Assembly: GCF_023343835.1 (NCBI RefSeq)
Contig: NC_064437.1
Location: 5,594,001 to 5,658,000 of the forward strand
Source of the DNA: Lagopus muta
Lineage: Eukaryota; Chordata; Aves; Galliformes; Phasianidae
DNA length: 64,000 bases
Reading direction: 5' to 3'
The notes beneath the pieces were generated by a model. It was given only the letters and a program-made list of their open reading frames with translations. It made no database searches and had not been told where the DNA came from. This document shows, in pieces, positions 60,901-64,000 of the stretch. The translations under genes were made by a program, and so were the position numbers. Position 1 is the first letter of the stretch, and each line of letters starts with the position of its first letter.

Positions 60901-63218
60901 CTATCCCATTGTTTCTTACAAGGGCTCTGAAATGCGGTGTTTTTGTTTTGCAGCTGCCATCACCTCCTACAGATGAAGAGGGTGGTTTTATCTTTATACA
61001 CCATGAAGATGTCAGACTATCTCAGAAAGCAGATGAAGTGTACACACAGCTCATAAAACTGCTGAAGGACCAACATGAGGTAACTGTTCTATCCTTGCAA
61101 AAAATGTGTTCATTTTATCTTATAACATTTCCAGGATTTTATTAATACTCTTGTAAAATATGTTGTATCCTGCATGTCCTAGAGTGAAACATTTTCAGAG
61201 CTTGATTCTCCACTAGTTGAAGTTAGAGGGTACTTGGAGGCTTGGAACTATCAAATTATCACTGTTAGATGTGAGCACACAAGTTTGAAAATAGACTCAA
61301 CCGAGTAGCCTTTGGCTGAACTTCTAGAAAATGAGTCGTTTAAAAAGCAGTAGGATAGAGCAGCTTGAATATGAGTGCTCAACTTTGGGCTTAGAGGACT
61401 GGGGGATGGATCTTCTGGGGCGACTTGGGAAAAATCTGGATTCTTGGCTTAAATTAGGCTTTTATGAGCCTCATATCTTGCTGCCAAACACGAATTTGTG
61501 TGTGAAGATCATTAAAGTGCGTCCGTATTTGTTTGTTGCTGTTGACAGAAATGTTTGCAGTATTCCAAGCAGTTCATGCATCTGGGAAACGTAGCTGAAA
61601 CGACTCGGTAAGACCTGCTGCTCGCCATTGTTAATCGTCCCATAAATGATCATTTCAGGCTTGAGTCTGCCTAACCTCCTTAAAGTGATTGGTTGGTAAG
61701 ATTCTTCTCGTTATGTGAGACAGTAATGGTGAGGCCTGCAAGAGCCTCATTGTGTTCCAGGGGTAGTAATGGTGAGGCCTGCTTCGCCGGGTCGCTCTCA
61801 GCTGTCTGATCTGAGGATGGCTCTGTGGCCTGTGTCTGGCTTTGATGTTCCATGCTTCCACAGTGTGTGACTTTCCTGGGGTTTTTTCACAGGTTTGAGA
61901 AGCTGGCACAAGGGTGTAAAAAAGACTTGGATATCCTACAGCTTGCACGAGCACAAGGAATGGATCCCCCAAGCCATCACTTTGAGGAGAGAACTTTTAA
62001 GATGATAAGGTGTGTAAAAACAAAGGGATTTCTTAGACTGGAATGAGTTTCTAATTTCTAGCTCTTAGGATATTGTTGGCTTCAGTAAACTCAGGTGGCA
62101 CATAGGGTTTTAGTGTTGATGAAAGGACACTCATAACCACTTAAAATACAAAGGAGGTGTTCTTCTGTGTCCTTTTGTTTTCAGGCTATCTCCAGCTTGA
62201 TCTGCTGTTTCCATCTTCATCTCTCATGTTTGGCTACATCAGTGACCCTTCCTTCCTCTGTCTGTCTCACTCAATCCTGGTGTCTTTGACCTTGGTTCTT
62301 GGCATTTTTTGCTATGCCTCAGAGATGGTTTTGGTTTTGTTTTGGTTCACGTTCTTTCCTTACTCTTCTGCTATTTCTGAAGATCATCTTTGCAGGAATA
62401 TGCTGTTGAAAAAGTTCACGGCATCCTGGTGTGGCAGTGGATCAGTGGTGTTAGGATGCTGAGGTGAATACACTTTTTGTCTTTATTTTTTCACAGGATA
62501 TTTTCTGAGCTCAACAGCACAGAGATGCACCTTCTTATTGTCCGGGGGATAAACCTACCAGCTCCACCAGGTATGAACTTAGGATGTGTGGTCTTTGAGT
62601 GAGTAGGGGGAGGTAGTGAGGAATGATACTTTTCTACCCTAAAGATCACTTGAGGATCAGAACTCTGTAACCAGTGCTCTGCAAAATAACTAGGGTTCAG
62701 GCTCAGAGAGGCACACAAATAAAACCCAACAGCATAAGAACAAAGAGAATCTGGGTTCAGTCTGGATAGAGGAAATAACTTCAAATTGTTGTGGGTTCAC
62801 TTACATAGACTGAATTTCATGTGTCTTGGATTTTGTTACGAGTGCCCTCTGTAGCTCTGCACCATCTGCATTGACCCTTCAGCAGACAGTAGTTTTCCCT
62901 GCCAACATCACTGCTTTCAGTACCTCATTTCTGGGGCTTGTAAACAATCTGTGCTGCATTGTCTCAGGACTAGCATTAAGAAAGTAGACGTTTATTTTTG
63001 GATTTCAGATTAATGGATGGGTTCTTCAGTTATTAAGAAACAGGTAATGAGTCTTTCTGAAAACCAGTTAGGTGCTTCTGAAAATCCTGCTTAACAATAC
63101 AGATGCAGTGAAAATCGTTGTATTAGCTGTTGGGATTGGCTGACTCTTCTCTCCTTCAGGTGTGGCACCTAAAGATTTGGATGCGTTTGTGAAGTTTGAA
63201 TTTCATTACCCGAGCACG
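39742..63218 (+). CDS. CC2D1B: Coiled-coil and C2 domain protein 1B, 5' part (gene continues right)
   Basis: Lgd/Freud family. Binds ESCRT-III CHMP4 in endosomal sorting and nuclear-envelope reassembly, and is reported as a DNA-binding repressor (Freud-2). Nineteen exons: 39742-39807, 43816-43957, 47244-47356, 48216-48335, 49412-49549, 51420-51693, 52164-52288, 52441-52516, 53716-53826, 54145-54275, 54905-54977, 57133-57245, 57851-58043, 60207-60379, 60954-61079, 61549-61607, 61893-62009, 62497-62570, 63160-63218. They total 2,283 nt, or 761 codons with no stop (human 858 aa). DM14 repeats lie near residues 152-219, 293-350, 394-457 and 561-621. The C2 domain starts near 717 ([13 protein letters not shown]). 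The start has an MLGRRHKK opening matching the human N-terminus in pattern. CC2D1A is the paralogue, but the gene order supports CC2D1B. Confidence 0.96.
40837..41079 (+). other. Orphan exon-like ORF in CC2D1B intron 1
   Basis: After an acceptor-like TTACAG (40831-40836) an open frame runs about 80 codons to TAA at 41079-41081. The peptide looks globular and helical, e.g. [27 protein letters not shown] and [25 protein letters not shown] follows at about 41164. I do not recognise the protein. It could be a terminal exon, a processed-pseudogene piece or chance. Confidence 0.35.
40978..42520 (+). repeat. Exact 20-bp direct repeats at 40978-40997 and 42501-42520
   Basis: CAGTAACTTCATTGAAAATG occurs once inside the orphan ORF and again at the 5' edge of the antisense CR1. 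The flanking bases differ on both sides. The interval between starts is 1,523 bp. Confidence 0.95.
41218..42502 (-). mobile_element. CR1 LINE with broken reverse-transcriptase ORF
   Basis: About 1.28 kb, antisense, in CC2D1B intron 1. The minus strand encodes CR1 ORF2 pieces: [20 protein letters not shown] and [14 protein letters not shown] near 42290-42480, then [10 protein letters not shown] and the RT core FADD near 42090-42190, then [12 protein letters not shown]. The two ORF halves are in different frames, with the shift near 42205-42230. A stop at 41404 interrupts the C-terminus. The 3' end carries repeated ATTCTGTG octamers (plus strand, 41221-41242). It is 5' truncated and non-functional. 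Confidence 0.95.
42604..42828 (+). other. Small ORF with signal-peptide-like start (unproven)
   Basis: ATG in the context ACCATGG opens about 75 codons. The first residues are [20 protein letters not shown], a hydrophobic core like a signal peptide, followed by an N-glycosylation-type NKS and several cysteines. No homologue is recognised and no splice sites were confirmed. It lies in CC2D1B intron 1. Confidence 0.2.
45258..45391 (+). mobile_element. CR1 LINE 3' fragment
   Basis: TTGGATGGGGCCCTGGGC, GGGGTTGGAGATTTACGG and GGGTCCCTTCCAAAACTGG then CCATTCTGTGG match the CR1 tail in sense orientation, moderately diverged. Confidence 0.82.
45818..46023 (+). mobile_element. CR1 LINE 3' fragment
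   Basis: GGAACAGGCTCCCCAGGGCA, GGCCAGGGGTTGGACTCAG and GGGTCCCTTCTAACTCAG with a terminal ACTCTATGA match CR1 in sense orientation. It lies about 430 bp after the previous CR1, in the same orientation, and is more complete. Confidence 0.85.
47878..48122 (-). other. Minus-strand ORF in CC2D1B intron 3 (unproven)
   Basis: About 80 codons open on the minus strand after an acceptor-like AAACACAG, within a longer 151-codon frame that continues antisense to exon 48216-48335. Peptide segments such as [20 protein letters not shown] and [12 protein letters not shown] look protein-like. Minus-strand AATAAA (TTTATT at 47620-47625) lies about 250 bases past the stop. No homologue is recognised. It could be a retrocopy remnant, an antisense transcript or chance. 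Confidence 0.3.
49550..51419 (+). other. CC2D1B intron splitting DM14 repeat 1
   Basis: A 1.9 kb intron with a consensus donor (TTAAG/GTAAGT) and acceptor CTCTCCCAG. I saw no repeat family or extra exon in it. Confidence 0.7.
51975..52008 (+). repeat. Pyrimidine (T/C) tract
   Basis: A long run of T broken by single C residues, ending at AACTGGGG. It lies about 155 bases upstream of the CC2D1B exon 52164-52288 and separate from its own acceptor tract. It may be polymorphic. Confidence 0.8.
54978..57132 (+). other. CC2D1B intron of 2.2 kb
   Basis: AT-rich intron after DM14 repeat 3. I recognise no transposon, RNA gene or exon in it. Confidence 0.7.
58044..60206 (+). other. CC2D1B intron of 2.2 kb before DM14 repeat 4
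   Basis: A GC-richer patch at 58440-58680 contains an open frame with many cysteines but no supporting splice or start signals. Otherwise nothing is recognised. It ends with two candidate acceptors, 60154-60155 and 60205-60206. Confidence 0.7.
60156..60206 (+). other. CC2D1B: Alternative acceptor extension of CC2D1B exon 14
   Basis: AG at 60154-60155 and AG at 60205-60206 are 51 bases apart and keep the same frame. Using the upstream site would insert 17 residues (start [10 protein letters not shown]) just before DM14 repeat 4. The downstream site gives the family-like [15 protein letters not shown] and is preferred. Confidence 0.5.
61722..61782 (+). repeat. 18-bp direct repeat, 43-bp period
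   Basis: AGTAATGGTGAGGCCTGC occurs at 61722-61739 and 61765-61782, in the CC2D1B intron between exons 61549-61607 and 61893-62009. Confidence 0.9.
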
Positions 63219-64000
63219 GTGAGTGTGTGTGTGCTGAGCCTTCTGTTGTGTCTCAGTTTGTGACCTTTATCATTGGATTCTCTTGCAAGGACTTCAGGGA
63301 GGGAGTGCAGGCTTTCTTCTAACAAGGGAAACACTTTTAGTATTTTCAGTCACATTGCTTCAGTGTATTTAAGGGGAACAAACAAACAAAAAAGCAGAAC
63401 CCTTTTTTCCTGAGAAGCAGGACTTTTGAATCTTTTTTTCCTGTAGCTTTGGGCTTTGCTACGTGTTTCTGTTGGTGTTTATTTTACAAATTGATGCTTT
63501 TATATGTATGTGTATTGATAGATAGCCCTCATTAGAGCCAATATATGCATTGCTACTCTGATTATCAACAGAAGTGCTGCAACTTCTGCTACTCTCTCAA
63601 TAGAGCAAAAACAATTTCTGTTCTTAAAATGCTAGTTCTTAGCAAGAGTCCACAGCCTACATTTTTACCTTCTAATACATTTTTGCAGTAATTCTGCTAG
63701 GATAAATTCAATTACTTGTGGGAAATTGGTGTGGGCAGATGATGTTTGAGTGACACGAGACGTTAATGGAAGGGCACACCTCATTGGGGTGGCTGAGAAC
63801 AGATTTGGTGTGTACCAGTCGTGTTCAGAGGAGTGAATAAGAATCAGCAAAGTGGCTTTTAGTCTGTTTTTCTTTGTTATTAAAAAAGAAAAAAGCAGAT
63901 CTCTATTGCTTAGCCAGTGAGCAAATATACCACCCTTCTCCTTCATAGCTGAAATCGGTGTTGCAAAGTAGCTGCAATAATTGGGTCACATTGTCCTTGT
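63219..64000 (+). other. CC2D1B intron, cut by window edge
   Basis: It follows donor ACG/GTGAGT. I see no further exon before the window ends, so the rest of the C2 domain and the C-terminus lie to the right. Confidence 0.8.

Overview
This is vertebrate nuclear DNA, and almost certainly from a bird. Genes are split into many short GT-AG exons with compact introns. The only recognisable interspersed repeats are CR1 LINE fragments, with their octamer 3' ends such as ATTCTGTG, and no mammalian-type SINEs were seen. Promoters sit in two CpG-rich blocks. A galliform such as chicken fits best, but the species is inferred, not read from the sequence.

The window holds four protein genes: TUT4 (+), PRPF38A (-), ORC1 (+) and CC2D1B (+). 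This order and relative orientation match the human 1p32.3 block. TUT4 (1568-17856) is the 3' half of the gene: 18 exons, about 1,000 residues, carrying the C-terminal uridylyltransferase core and three CCHC knuckles. PRPF38A (23569 down to 19548) is complete: ten coding exons, 312 residues, PRP38 domain plus RS tail. ORC1 (24419-38569) is complete: 16 coding exons, 857 residues, BAH domain, CDK-type linker, AAA+ ATPase and winged helix. CC2D1B (39742-63218) has its first 19 coding exons (761 codons) with four DM14 repeats and the start of the C2 domain. It runs off the right edge. All exon joins were made by hand and keep an open frame throughout.

TUT4 and PRPF38A converge at 17.9-19.5 kb. 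PRPF38A and ORC1 are head to head, with 849 bp between start codons, and share a CpG-island promoter with a perfect E2F site, ETS-type CTTCCG boxes, a YY1-type site and a GC box. CC2D1B has its own CpG island at 39.1-40.0 kb. The genes serve different processes: RNA uridylation, spliceosome activation, replication licensing, and ESCRT-III/endosome function. They form a conserved neighbourhood, not a pathway.

The less explained parts lie in introns. CC2D1B intron 1 has an exon-like orphan ORF, a 1.28 kb broken CR1, and an exact 20-bp direct repeat bracketing that interval. CC2D1B intron 3 has a minus-strand ORF followed by a poly(A) signal. PRPF38A introns 3 and 5 carry a duplicated segment of about 155 bp. 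The ORC1 BAH domain lacks some of the aromatic residues I recall for the mammalian methyl-lysine cage. I found no CRISPR, operon or other prokaryotic-type system, and nothing I would call a new biological system with confidence.
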